DNA of 64,000 nucleotides from Condylostoma magnum (Eukaryota > Ciliophora > Heterotrichea > Heterotrichida > Condylostomatidae): contig CAKKTI010000050.1 in assembly GCA_920105805.1 (NCBI GenBank), positions 18,301 through 82,300 of the forward strand. The letters are read 5' to 3'. The translations under genes and the position numbers were made by a program. This document shows, in pieces, positions 49,573 to 61,985 of this stretch; position 1 is the stretch's first letter; each line of letters begins with the position of its first letter. The notes below the pieces were generated by a model. That model saw only the letters and a list, made by a program, of their open reading frames with translations. It ran no database searches and was not told where the DNA came from.

Positions 49573-50609
49573 ATTTATTTTGTAATTATAGGAATTTATT
49601 AATGCTTATCTTGAAAGTACATATTTCTAATTGACTAATAATATAGTATTATGTTTTATGAAGAGGATATATTTAAGCTATATCTATCCACTAGTAGCAA
49701 CTCTATGTTCTATATTACATATTTACTCATACAATTTTATCTATATAATAAAATATAGCAAGAGCTAGATTAATATACTGTTACAATTAAATATTGAAGT
49801 AAAGTGATTTGACTTTTACAGTATTTATAAAAGAAAGTCTATACTAAGAATAGCTTTAAGTTTTCTTGATTTCTCTCATCAAATATTTGCTCAAAAGGGT
49901 ATTAAGTAATTAGAACACAAATACAGCATGTTAGTTATAAAAACTTCGAATTTGAAACTGAATTCATATATAGGATACATTATTTATATAAATAAGCAAA
50001 GATAATGTTCAGTTTAAGTAACATTAATTCAAAGATTTCTTATATACATATACGAGTAAGTTAAATAAAAGCATATATTTAGCATAGTAGTATTCTTTAA
50101 CTATATTAGTAGAGGAATAACTTCAGATAGGTCTGCTCTCTCCTTGAATAGTTTAATCAATTTTTTATTAAAGTTTCCTTAACATAAGTAATTAAGTAAA
50201 CAATATATTCTTTATATAATTTATTGATTTCCTCTAAATTATACGAATGATCAACCTCAAGTCTGGAAATAAGCACAAATTAAGCATATAATTGTCAACA
50301 AAGGAAATACTGAAATTCTTAAGACTAAATAGGTATAAATTGATTTAAGAACTAATGAATCAACTTAATCAGAACAAAAGCTATCATTTAATAAATTTTG
50401 GCCTTCAAATAGTAAATATAAAGACTATTTATTCTAATTTTTATTCGAAATTAACCTCAATCATTTTTACAGGTAAATGATATCAATGAATTCACTAAGT
50501 TGAGCAAATATCTTTTAATACATGTCTATGATTATAGGTACTGGAAAAGAGATGAAATAACCTATTATTCTTTTAATGTCTCCTTCATTTTAACATTTCT
50601 GACGTTAAC
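49573..50609. other. gene-free AT-rich interval
   Basis: About 1 kb with no recognisable coding sequence on either strand, no tRNA-like structure and no clear repeat. It is the longest empty stretch in the window. Confidence 0.55.
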
Positions 50610-50838
50610 TCATTAGGCTGAGAATCTTTAAACCTACGGCCAGCTCGAAGCTAGTCTCTATATTAGAACTATATTCTATGACTTAGCTATATTATGTTCA
50701 GGTAAATTTGATAAAGTACTAAGAGTATATTTTTATGCCCATTTGCTCAAAAAATGATTTAGATTTTTCACGATATACTAAAACTATTATAGAATATAAA
50801 TTAATGTTATTTGCATTGGAGTTAGATTTTACTATAGA

Positions 50839-50855
50839 CTAAAATTCTTACTTAC
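50839..50855 (-). other. candidate 17-nt intron
   Basis: Minus strand GTAAGTAAGAATTTTAG: a perfect GTAAGT donor, TTTTAG acceptor and 17 nt long, the same length as the candidate in the ubiquitin-like gene. Splicing opens a further 70 or so codons. Not proven. Confidence 0.4.
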
Positions 50856-51400
50856 ATTTGTTGCATCTTCTGCATTCCATCATATTTGGTGAAAAAGTGT
50901 ATTAAACTAATCTAATAGTGGGCTTTATTCAGTAGTTTGATTAGAATAGGAAGCTTGTCTAACTTTCCGGCTGCTTGGTCTCTAATCTTAACTGGATTCA
51001 GTTGTATATTCTATTTTGAATCATTCTATACAGGCAAAGACTTGGTTTATAGCTCAATGTTGTAATTTAGTTCAGTTAGATCTAATTCTCTAAACATTTC
51101 TATGGTATTTGGTATATAAGGCTCTAACAAATGAGTTTTCATATGAATCGTCAGTTAAGACCTTTGTCTGAAGGATTTACCACATTCTGGGTATTCGCAT
51201 GAGAAAGGAGTTTCTCCTGTATGCAAATATTCATGTTCTATTAAATTTTGCCTACAAATAAGCCTTTTATCACAGTACCTGCAAGAAAACTATGATATTT
51301 CAAGATGATAAAATTTTATATGCCTTTTAAGCGAATAAGAGGCAGAATATCCTTTGTAGCAATTTTAATAAGGGCACGGAAATTGTCTATTAAATGCCAT
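50852..51400 (-). CDS. C2H2 zinc-finger protein, three fingers
   Basis: About 182 residues, or about 245 if spliced. Three C2H2 fingers in the first 100 residues: CPYQNC with H-x-4-H, CRYCDK with HEYLH and the linker TGETPF, then CEYPEC with HMKTH. The TGE(T)PF linker is the classic DNA-binding spacer, so this is a likely transcription factor. The rest is helical. The stop is set at TAA 50852, where GTAAGT begins a 17-nt GT-AG candidate intron (50839-50855). Splicing it would shift the frame and extend the protein to TGA at 50610. It is more standard than the four zinc-finger paralogues further right. Confidence 0.75.
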
Positions 51401-51906
51401 ATTTATAAGGAATAAATCAAAAGAAACTATAGGTCATTTTAGTAAAATACTTTCAAATCTGATTAAATATCCACTGCCAATCAACAATTACTGAAATTAT
51501 ATTTTACGTAACTATATATATTTAATCATTGTTATATTATCAATTTATATCTTTTTTTTGAATAAACTAACTGTAGAAGACATTTCTCAGTAATAATTGA
51601 CAGTAAAATCATATTTAGTATATCACAAAATATTGTTAAGATAACCAAGAGTAAAGCAAATGAAATATCATTTATTTCTAAATCCAAGTATTAATTACTA
51701 TTTATCGCTTATATTTTTGCTTCTTCAATATCAAAAAGAGCATTAATTATTCTGATTTATTACTAATACCATTATTCATAATTTTAATATCCAAACTTAT
51801 CAATGCAAAACTAAATAATTAAAGAGTACATAGAATTACCTTATAAAAGTAAAATGCAATTCTAACCTATTTAATATACTTTTATAAAATTCTTAAAGAC
51901 TTCAAA
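51401..51906. other. intergenic, divergent promoters presumed
   Basis: 506 bp between the starts of a minus-strand C2H2 gene and a plus-strand membrane protein. AT-rich; no ORF, RNA gene or repeat recognised. Confidence 0.5.
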
Positions 51907-53250
51907 ATGGAATTTCTTTAAGACTTGTATTAGCAGCTATAGTAAAAGGGGAAAATAACAACAGTTTTATGTCTAATCCGTATCCTGCATAACCTTTACG
52001 ATCCAAGCTCAGAATCTCTAATAAATCCTATCTGATTAATAGTAATTTCAGTTATCTACGTTTAATTACCAAAACAAATAAGCGATATTATAGGATTTTT
52101 ACTTGTTAATTTGCTATTGCTTGAATGAGCCTTAGATATAAACAACTCATAAGACTGACTGTCTTAAATTCTTCTAACTTCAATTGCAGTTTTTAATCTA
52201 ATATACAAGAAATCCTTAAAAGTTGACGAGTTTTTCCTTACTTTAGCAGTAGGAGCCTATGGCACTTTCAGGTTAGTTTACACAGGAAAATTTAATCTAC
52301 TTTACCCAATCTTAGCTTATATTCTGCCAGCTTTGAATAAATTAAAAAGGTTTTTAAAACTAAGAGAGTAATTAAAGTAAAATTAGGCTTATATAATGAT
52401 TAATAAGTACAACAAAATTACAATAAGTAAAAAAGCTTTGGACTTGTTAGAAATATAAAAGATAACCTGGGACTATTTAGCAAATATCAAATCAAATGGA
52501 GAGCTATTGGGAAATATCATAAAATAAGATGAAGCCAGAGCAATTGCAGTTAATGTAAAAGCTAAAACTCTGATACTTTTAATCACAAAGATGAAGTAAA
52601 GCACTAAAATCCTTATTTATGACTTCACATTATAGGCTTAAAGTCCTTAACTTACATATAAGGTGAATTAGACAATTTTAGAGCATATACAGTAATAGGT
52701 AAAGCCCCAACTAAACGATTTAAGTAGCTGCTTATAAATAATAAAAGATAAACTTACTAGAAATGAATTTAAGTAGGTTTATAACAGTCTTTTACTGCAC
52801 TATTACTCTATTTATGATATTTAAGAGTTATGCATGGTAAATTCAGATTCAGGAAACTTGTCTTAAGTAAAAGCAGTTAGAATTAGATCTGAGGTAAAGA
52901 AAATTATCCAATTTGTATAAGTATATGCTAACTAAAGATCTATATAGATACAATGCAACTGCAATAGTCAGGTTATACTTATCCCTAGTGTTTCTGTTAG
53001 GAGAATTGTAATTGGAGTTTTACAAAATTTGATTCGGTAATTAGAGGAAAGTAGCTAAATTATTATAAGTTAATAGAATACGTAAGAAGAGATACAATTG
53101 ATACTGAAATTTCCTGGGAAAGCTATACAGGTTTAGAGCTACTTATACAGTTTGGCCAATCTGATCGGAAAAGGAATTACTATAAGATAAAACTGTGTAG
53201 TTATTTCTGTATGGCTGCATAAGGAAAAGGATAGTGACGATGAGAATTGA
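51907..53250 (+). CDS. membrane protein with degenerate histidine-kinase-like C-terminus
   Basis: 447 residues. The first 160 hold about six hydrophobic helices (WLIVISVIYVQLP, LLVNLLLLEWALDI, FLTLAVGAYGTFRLV and others). A cytosolic part follows. Near 350-380 the segment ISVRRIVIGVLQNLIRQ resembles the N-box helix of HATPase domains (VLxNLIxNA) and is preceded by Cys/Asn-rich strands, but the phosphorylatable His and the glycine-rich G boxes were not found. Ciliates have many hybrid histidine kinases with an N-terminal 6-TM region, so this may be a degenerate relative or pseudokinase. Trp residues are often TGA. It ends at TGA 53248. Confidence 0.5.
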
Positions 53251-53845
53251 AGTAGTTAGTAAAACAAATGATTTCATTATTTATAAGTTACTAGGGAGTT
53301 TATAGCTCATATTAAATAGACATTTTGAGTATATAGTACTATATATTTTAATTTACTGTTATTACAATGTAGTTAGTATGTTTATCGATAAGCTGTATGA
53401 ATGCAGGAAAACTATATCAAAAGAACTACTAAATATATTAGTTTAAAAGGATTGTTTTCCATATTTATCATCATTTAACTAATATTTACCCTTACCAGGC
53501 AATAATAGATGTTTTTTCATAATCCAATACTGATCAGATAATTGGAATAGTCCCGATTAAAATACATTTACCCTAAATCAGTCAAATAGCTTATAAATTC
53601 ATAGTAATTAATTGTAGTGTATTTCACACCATTAGCACATGAAATAAAATCTGTATAAGCTATAGCTCACGACAAAATATACCTATAATATCAATAAATA
53701 AAAATAAAAATGTTATTTTACAATGGCTCAAACCCTTTATTTTGCTTCCTGACTTCATAATTTTATCTAAATATTAAACTCAAATAATTTAATTTCCTAA
53801 TAGGTGTATTTTAAAGTGATTGGCTTAAAATCCTATAAACAAAAT
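53251..53845. other. intergenic AT-rich interval
   Basis: 595 bp between two plus-strand genes. No recognisable gene, RNA or repeat. Confidence 0.5.
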
Positions 53846-55105
53846 ATGTCAAAACAAACAACGTAATAAAGTGCAGACTTACTATAGGGTGCCGAGGTCT
53901 AACCCTCCTCTATATGCTCCTTAAATATTTAATCTTCTCTTAAATAGGCCAATAATACAGATTTTTCCTAAGCCATGCGCCGCCCCAGGTTTAGGACTTC
54001 AACTGGTCCACAAGCCACGTTGAGAAAATTGAGAATGGTCCTTAACAAATTAACAGAGGACAATATTGCAAAACTTGGTAGCTAAATCGTCGTTGATTTT
54101 ACATTTGAGCAAGAGCTCGCCACTTAATTTATCAATTTGATTTTTGAAAAAGCGACGCAATCTTCTCATTTCACATAGGTATTAGCCTAGCTTTGCAGTT
54201 ATCTAAGCGCAGAATTCCACGAAAAGACAGATTAAGGTTAATTATTTACCACCACTCTGTCCTAAAAAATCAGAACTATAATGGAGGCCGGCTACTGTGA
54301 CAATTTCTGCAGTTAAATCAAATTTTTCGGATTCCTACTGAACTATCAGGTAATCAATCAGGAGAGTCTCCTGCAAAGCCTTGATATTCTGTTAGAAAAC
54401 ATATGTGATTAATCAGTGGAGGAATTTTGCTAGATAATAAAGTCCCATGGAGCCTTACTGTAAAACTAAAAGCTTTAAGACTTCTAAAACACTCTCTAAA
54501 CGGTAAAGTCTAGAGAGATATGCTCCCATAGAATCTAAATAATAGCAGAAAACACTGTCGAGCTGCTTTAAAGCTTAGCCGATAAGAAAGAAGAGGTGGT
54601 AATAGTGCCCGACTTACCCTAACTACGGTGTAAGACTAGAGTTTAATTCACTAATCTCTAAATCACCAAATCCCCCTCAACTCCTTGTATAAGATCGATA
54701 CTCCGGAGAAATTTGAAAAACGATGATAAAGAAAGCATTAGAAATGTAGTTAGAGGTCTGAGGACGGAGAGTGACATTGACTCTAGTATAGATGGCATCA
54801 AGAAGCTTATAGATGATAATATCTCTCAAGCTAGCATTGTTCACTATATGGTAAAACATGCACTGCTAGAGTAAAATGAGGACAGATGGTTTAAGCTGTT
54901 CTGCAATATGATCAGCCAGGCAGTTGATCTGATTAAGCCGCAGAAGCTTGAAACTGGGTTGTCAAAGGTTGTTAATGATATGAAGGAAGTCTAACTGGAT
55001 GCACCGCATGCTCTTAGGTTTATTAGAGGGATTATTGAGGAGCTGGGAAATTTGAACACTTTGCTGGAAAAACAGTTTTTGTTGCATCGGCTACAGATAG
55101 TTTAG
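53846..55105 (+). CDS. eIF4G-like MIF4G-domain protein
   Basis: 419 residues. After a polar N-terminal 45 residues comes a MIF4G HEAT domain (about 60-235): LRKLRMVLNKLTEDN, FINLIFEKA, HFTQVLAQLCSYLS, then FFGFLLNYQVI near 130, as in eIF4G, with its eIF4A-binding face. The second half (about 270-415) is another helical domain like the MA3 region (SIDGIKKLIDDN, HYMVKHALLEQ). No eIF4E-binding YxxxxL motif was seen. It is likely a translation-initiation factor of eIF4G/eIFiso4G or DAP5 type. Codon use is relatively GC-rich. It ends at tandem TAG-TAA; otherwise the frame enters the next gene. Confidence 0.75.
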
Positions 55106-55191
55106 TAAATTATTTTCACTTATTTTGGCATATTTTAAGCTAAAATCAGCATAATTCTTTATATGAAAACTTTTGCTAGATCATTTTTAAA

Positions 55192-56175
55192 ATGTCAAGC
55201 TCATAATCACAATTAGACAAACTTGAACTATAAGTGGATAAATTAGAATAGGAGAAGTTTGATTTACTCAGTCAGTATGCAGAATCTTAATTGATAATTG
55301 AAAGCAAGGACTAAGAAATAGAATCACTTTAATCTCAAATAAGGAAAAGTTCAAATCCAAATCAAATAGAAATGCTAGTAAAGGAAAATGAAAAACTAAG
55401 GAAAAAGTTATAAAAGTACTAGAATAAAGAGAATTCAGACTGTTAAAATTGTTTTAGGAGAATTCCCAAATTAAACTTAAAGTAAAAGTTTAAGCCTACA
55501 AATGATACTCAGAGTACTAGGAGAACTCGTAAACTTTCTTAAACAAGATCGAACAATTAGTTAGTTAAAAGATCACTGAGTAGGAAGAATTTGAATAACA
55601 CTGTAGTAGAGAGATAAGGAGAGCCAGAAAAGTTTTTGAAAAGGATGAAAAGACTACTTAAAACTAATTAAGTGTTAACCTTCAATCAAATTTGGAGACA
55701 GGTGAAAAGACTAATGAATGAGTATTTGGTTCTGAAAAAGCAGTAAAAGGTATCTGGGTTTGATATTCTAACTAAACTATTAAGAACGACTTAAGTATAA
55801 AATATTGAAGATTTGCCTACTTATGTATCGAAATGCTAAACGGATAGATAAAAACTCAAGAAAGTAATCAAGTTGTTGAAAAGGAAGTATAGAGTTATTG
55901 AAAGATCAACGGATAATGAAATCAATTTTTCTAATTTAATATAAAATAAGTTTTAGGGTAAAGTGGTAGAACTAATTATTGTTTAAGCGGATTTTGCGAA
56001 TTAGATGTTTACAATTTAAGTTTGGCATAACAGCATAAATAAAGTTTATTATAATAATATTAAGAAGGAATTAAATAAAATAGTTAAAGATATGTATTAT
56101 ATTTGTAAATTTATGTAAGGAATGTTTGTATATACTCGTTTATAGTATAATGATTGTCTTTTAATTGTATTTTGA
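55192..56175 (+). CDS. coiled-coil protein, unknown function
   Basis: Up to 327 residues. The first 85 form a clear coiled coil (LDKLELQVDKLEQEKFDLL). A CxxC pair (CQNC) follows, then a basic Arg/Lys/Ser/Asn region, and helices to about 270. The end is uncertain: several TAA/TAG codons occur near 56020-56120, and TGA is at 56173. Nothing links it to a known family. Confidence 0.5.
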
Positions 56176-56403
56176 GTTTAGATAATTCCTTAAATCTCGT
56201 AATTAATCAATAATCTAACACTCTATTTTAGTATTTAATAATAACTTTATTGCTGTATTTAGTGATAATCAGAGTTTTTATAATAAAGCTTCTAAACAAT
56301 AATTATATTAAAATTACGTTTTTAGAAACTAGTTTGAGATCTTTTAACTTTATACTAACTCAATAAAGCAATTTAAAAATAAACTAAGACATTCAAATTA
56401 ACA

Positions 56404-57798
56404 CTAATTATCTAATGTACCTTATTCTTGTAATTTGGTACTTGCCAATTAACATAGCCAGCAATAGCTACTTCAATTTTTTAGATAAACTTTTTAACCA
56501 AAACAGTTTCTACATAATAAATCACTTTTCTAATGCCTTTATATAATATGATCTTTTAACTTTTAATCAATTGAAAGGCTGCTTAAGCATAATGAGCAAG
56601 TAATATTTTACTCTAAATGATCTTACAAGTGTTGATTAAGTATGATTTAATCACTAAATTTTAAACGACAAAATAAACATACTAATTTTATAGATTATTC
56701 ACCATCGTTATGCACAACTCTTTAATGTTAATTTTTCTATTGATACTCTACAGTACTACTTTCTTAATAATCTTATCCTGTCTTTTCAATCTCTTAATGA
56801 ACATTGTGAGTCATATGTTAAGTCAGATTTTATTATGTATATTACTTTTCCATGCATATAACACAAGGAAATTCAATAATCATTTAATGCATTGACGTAT
56901 GTTAATATCACAAGGTTTCATCTTTAAATCATTAACTACAGAATGTGCATTTGTATTACATCACTTCCTAATAAAAGTTCTATTAATTCTCATCTTAAAT
57001 TTCATTTAAGTGTTAAAAATTCTTATTAGTCTAACGCTCAGATTCATGTCTCTTTCTATGACGATTTAATCACTACTATGATTTAAAATACCTTTAGCAT
57101 ATATCACACTAGACATAGCTTTTATTAGCATGTATCAGTAAATGTCTCTTGTAGCTCCTTTTTACTTAGAATATTCGTCTACATATTGAACATTTATATA
57201 TACTTTTATTGTAATTATTCATTGATGTTTAATGTAGTTTCTTATGCTATTCAAATTTTGCTTTGATATAAAAGTTTCTACCACATTCTTAACAAGTAAA
57301 TTTATTTTCTAAGTGACTGTATTTGTGAGCCCTTAATGATATTCTTTGTTTAAAGGATTTTCCACAAGTATCGCATTACCAATTATTTTTGAAATCGTGC
57401 ATAAGGACATGATTATTTAAATCACTTATTTAATAAAATGATTTTGAGCATATTTGGCATTTAAAAGGCTTATTTTATTCATTATCTTATGTCTATTTGT
57501 CCATTTATTAGTTTTACTCTTAAGATAAAATGGTACTTTTATGAGAAAGCATATGGCTCTCTAGCTTTTAAGATTTAGAAAATACTTTATGGCAATATAC
57601 ACATCTTAACAGTTTATTTTATTATTCATCTATTTCATGATCTTTAGAATATGAGGAGTTAGTGTCTAATGAAAATTAACCAGACTATTTGTTTCCATTA
57701 CTATCAGATTCTAAAAATACTTAATCTTCTTTAAGCTACTATGACAAATCATATGAACGATGCGAAACTCTTTGATTAGATGAATTTTAGTTTTCCAT
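56404..57798 (-). CDS. C2H2 zinc-finger protein, array copy 1
   Basis: About 464 residues with roughly nine C2H2 fingers: CVYCHKVFS, CQICSKSFY, CDTCGKSFKQ, CQECGRNFY, CSICRRIF, CDICQRYF, CTFCSQWF, CVICMEKQY and CLFCRLKF. A last Cys-rich part ends with CRNC and CWLC. The N-terminal 60 residues are acidic/Ser-rich (VFLESDSNGN) and conserved in the other copies. The TGA at 56473 is read as Trp because the sequence beyond (LKNWSSYCWLC) aligns with copy 4. The stop is set at TAG 56404. Probably DNA-binding; the spacing between fingers is irregular and lacks TGEKP linkers. Confidence 0.75.
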
Positions 57799-58660
57799 AT
57801 ATTTATTATAATAATGGCTTTAGCATTTACTCTTGAAATATTACTTATTGGAATACTATAATTTAGTCTATACATGAGTAAAAGTTAAAGCAGTGATTAG
57901 AAAATACATATTATAAGAATTGGACGCTAAATTATAGAAAATGTTTCAAAGCTAGCTTAATGAAAGCAATTAGTAAGATTCTAAGTTATCATAAGATTAG
58001 TATATTCATTTAAAAATTATATCAGATAATCATAGTCATTAATAAGTAGTATAAAAGCTATAAAAAAAGTAATTAATAAGTAGTTATCTAAACATATGAT
58101 ATATTTGTATATGCAGTTATCTTATATGATACTCGTGAATGCATTATGATTAAAGAATAATTCTAACAATGGACTGAATAGAATATTAAATAATTAAGAT
58201 AAATGAATGATTAAATAGATCAATACATATTAATACAAACAAAGAAAAATAGGGAATATCTTCTAAGACAGTGAAAAATAATATTCAAATGATATAATCG
58301 TGCAAAAAATAAAAGCAATAATAGATAGTATAAGAAATGTAATTTATATGGGTATAGTAAAGAATTTGAAATAAGAGATACATTTATAAAATATAATAAC
58401 AACCTCTATTAAGTTATTGTATATTATTTGCATTAATATCTATATGAGTATTCACTAACTAAGAAGTTATTATTAAAATACAAACACATTCGATAAGGAT
58501 AGATATTAAACCAAGTATAAGTAATATATTTGAACATTCAAAATATATCTAATAGAACATAGATATGGGTGATAAGTTAAAGAATATTTAATTATCAGAT
58601 AAGAAAAGGGAAATCTTATTTAGATCACTCTAAAATGAATAATTAAAAAGAGGATAACTA
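57799..58660. other. spacer between zinc-finger copies 1 and 2
   Basis: 862 bp, very AT-rich; no ORF with coding character, no RNA gene. It includes the region where the last fingers of copy 2 would be expected, but no such remnant was recognised. Confidence 0.5.
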
Positions 58661-59842
58661 TCAGCACTGAGAAGAGATTTAACTAATGTATATTCAAGAT
58701 TAAATTAATAGTTAATACTAACTTTTCTACTAATACTCTATAGACCTACTTTCCTATTAATTTTATACAGTCTTTTCACTCTCTAAATAAATGCTATGAG
58801 TCAATTTCATATGGTAGGTCAGATTTTATGGTGTATATTACTTTTCCATACATATGATACAAGGAAATTCAAATAGCTATTAATGCATTTATATATGTTA
58901 ATATCACTATATATCATCTTCAAATTATTAACTGCAGAATGTGCATTTATGTTAAATCACCTCCTAATAAAAGTCCTATTAATTCTAATCTTTCAAGTTG
59001 GTTTGACGCTAAAAAGTAGTCTAATAGTAAGATGAATGAAGTAATTTATGTCTTTAATAACTTCTTTTTGTTCTAAAAGCTTTATTACATTATTGACAAC
59101 GAAGTTATTTTTATTCATGCAACTCTTAATGCTCAGCTAAAGAGCATTTTCATTTAAACCATCTTTAGCATATATTACATTGAAAATCTTTCTTATCAAT
59201 ATGCACTTGTAAATGCCTCATATAAAGACGTCCCTGTTAGTACATTTTCCCACATAATTAGCATTAAATCATACCTTAACTAGAATTACTAATTTACTGT
59301 AAATGCTGTTTTTTATGCTATTCGAAATTTTCTGCAATTTAAAAGTTTTTACCACAATCTTTACAAATATAATTACTTCTTCTATGCCTGTATTTATGAG
59401 CCTTTAGCTATTCTTAATTTTAAAAGCTTTTACTGCAAATATCACAGCTGAAATCGTTTTAGAAATTGTGCGTAGGTAAATGCAAACAGAAATCACCCAT
59501 TGAATAAAACCATCCTAAGCATGCTTTACATTTAAACGGTTAATTTGATTAGTAATTCCTTTTATGAGAAAGAATATGACTTTCAAGCCTATAAGATTCT
59601 GAAAACACTTTATTACAATATAAGCATATCAATGGTTTACTCTGGTCTTATTATATTAAGCTTTAAGTTAAATTTTGTGTATTCAGTTCATTATCCTTAG
59701 AAGACAAGGAGTTAGCGTCTAAATAAAACAATTATTCGCTATCATTAGTATTGGTTCAAGATTCCAAAAATACTTGATTGCTTTAATGTTGTTATTAAAT
59801 TTCCTCAGGAGTTATTTAATTAGAGTAATTTTAATCTACCAT
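58661..59842 (-). CDS. C2H2 zinc-finger protein, array copy 2 (shorter C-terminus)
   Basis: Up to 393 residues, colinear with the other copies: N-terminal VFLESWTNTND, then fingers CLYCNKVFS, CKACLGWF, CDICSKSFQ, CKDCGKNF, CQLCGKMY, CNICQRWF, CQQCNKAF, CTFCSQQF and CIICMEKQY. It stops after the KTVQ...QESRSIEYQ region, so the last one or two fingers and the CWLC or DIWY end seen in other copies are missing. The end is uncertain (TAA near 58688, a TGA shortly after, or TGA 58661). Possible recent truncation. Confidence 0.72.
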
Positions 59843-60530
59843 TTATATAATAATGTTGCGTGTTGTATGATAATAATTTACACTTATGCCATATTGAATA
59901 TTATGGATAGGAATTAAGAGATAAAACGATTTATATTAAAGTAAATGATGTATTGAAGTGCAATATATTATAGATAACTAATAATACTCCTTTCTTACCA
60001 ATATATACTCTATTTATCTTCTGCTTATAATACTTTTGTACCTTCTATATCAATCGTTATATTTCTTTTCATACCTAATCTCCATAAGTTAGCAATTATA
60101 TAACTGTATTTACAACAAATTAAGAACTATATTCTATTTACAAATTAAAACATAGAAAGCAAATATGATTTTACTGATATCTTTCTCCAAAACATACATA
60201 AGGTTGGAAATCTAATTGATTTCTCAGATATGTTTGAATTTATTCACCTGCAAATATCTCCTAGCATTTGAAATACTCTTGTTATTATGATTCCCTAAGT
60301 ACATTATGACTATATTTTGAAGTCTTCTTATCACTTTTATGGATTATAGAAAGATTAATATATAAGAGCAATTAGAACTAAGAAATATGCGATAAGAATC
60401 GATTTAATGTTAAGTAATATATTTGGAGATAATATTAAATTATTATCAATATTTCACTAAAAGTGTACAAGACAGTTTTAGAATATATTAGCATAATGAC
60501 TAAGTAAGCTGAGTGTTTTATTAAAATAAA
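59843..60530. other. spacer between zinc-finger copies 2 and 3
   Basis: 688 bp, AT-rich, no gene recognised; presumably the promoter of copy 2 and the 3' region of copy 3. Confidence 0.5.
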
Positions 60531-61985
60531 TTAATTAATCTTATACCAAATATCTAATATATGATTTGATTAGGATGCGGCTTCATAATGTTAATTTCCC
60601 TTTGAACTAAACTGGTTACTACACAATGAATAACCTTTTAAAGATTTTTATACGATATGATCTTACGAATGTTAATTAAACTCTGTTTAATTGCTAAATT
60701 CTAAATGGCATAATAATGTTTTAGAATGCTTTCATTGATTATCAGTCTATTAGGCTATTTAATTCTAACTTTCCTATTAATCTCATATATTACTATTTTC
60801 TTATTAGTTTGAGGTTAATATACCAGTATTCACTTAATCTTTGTCTAAATCATTCTTAATACTACAGTTATGCATCAATTTTATATGAGAAGTCAAACCT
60901 TATGGTGTATACTACCTTTTCATACATAAAACACAAGGAAATTACATTTACTCTTAATGCATTGACACATGCTGTAATAGCAATTTACCATTGTAAAATT
61001 ATTAACTGCAGAACGTACATTTAAATGATATTATCTCCTTTTGAGTTTGAAACGTTAATTAGGTCTTACGTTAGCCATTATGCTATTTGGTTTAAACGCT
61101 CAAACTTGTCTAAATCTAATCTTTACATTCAGATAAATGTTTCTGTATACTTTTTTCCCTCCTAAATCTTTAGCCGCATCTTTCGCAATGAAGTTATATT
61201 TATTCATGCACCTTTCTATGCTCAACTAAAGAATACTTTTTTCTAAAGTACTTTTTGCAGATTTTACATTAAAAGTCTTTCTTATCAGTATGAATTTTTA
61301 AATGTCTATTGTAAGCCCAGCGCTATAAAAATACTTTTTTACATGGTTTACATTAGAATACATTATTATTGGATTTATTAAGCAACTCTCGATGTAATTT
61401 CATATGCTGTTCAAATTTTTCTTTACTTTGAAACTTTTTACAACATTATTTACAAAAAAACTGGCTACTTGTAAGTCTTTGTATATGAGAAACTAAGTAG
61501 GCTCTCTTTTTGAAGGATTTTTTGCACATATAACAGATGTGATTAGTTTTAAAATTATGCATACATGTATGCTTATTTAAGTCCCTTGCTCTGTAAAATG
61601 ATTATGTGCAGTTTTTACATTAAAAGAGCTAATTTGGTTATTGATTCTCTGTATTTAAAGTCTGCTTGCTAATTTATTCATTTTACTCTTAAGATACAAT
61701 GGTATGAGAAAGTATATGACTTTAAAACTTAGAAGACTCAAAAAATGATTAATTACAGTATGTGCATATTAATAGTGCACTCTAATTCACTTATATTTAA
61801 TTATGTGTATTCGTTTCATTAGCTTTAGATTATGGGAAGTTAGCATCTAACTAAAACTAAGTAGGTTTTTATTTATCATTAATATAGGTTCAAGATTCCA
61901 AAAATATTCGATTGGTTTAAGGATGTTATGTGAAATTACTGGAATGATGTTAAGCTCCTTGGTTAGATGAATTTTTAGCTGCCAT
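60531..61985 (-). CDS. C2H2 zinc-finger protein, array copy 3
   Basis: About 484 residues. Same order as copy 1: MAAKNSSN start, FLESWTYIND, fingers CTYCNQSF, CKNCTQSFY, CYMCKKSFK, CKQCCKKFQ, CKPCKKVF, CKICKKYF, CERCGQRF, CTFCSQQF and CVLCMKRQY, then a degenerate last part (LLCHLEFS, SLCSNQ). It ends LDIWYKIN-TAA, aligning with LDIWYEIS-TAA of copy 4. The in-frame TGA at 60783 must therefore be Trp. Several linker and finger residues are eroded compared with copies 1 and 4, but the frame is intact. Confidence 0.75.

Noticed and set aside
49573-50609. tRNA or other RNA gene in the empty interval.
   Set aside because: No cloverleaf-compatible GC-rich stems or TTCGA-type T-loops in the right context were found by eye.
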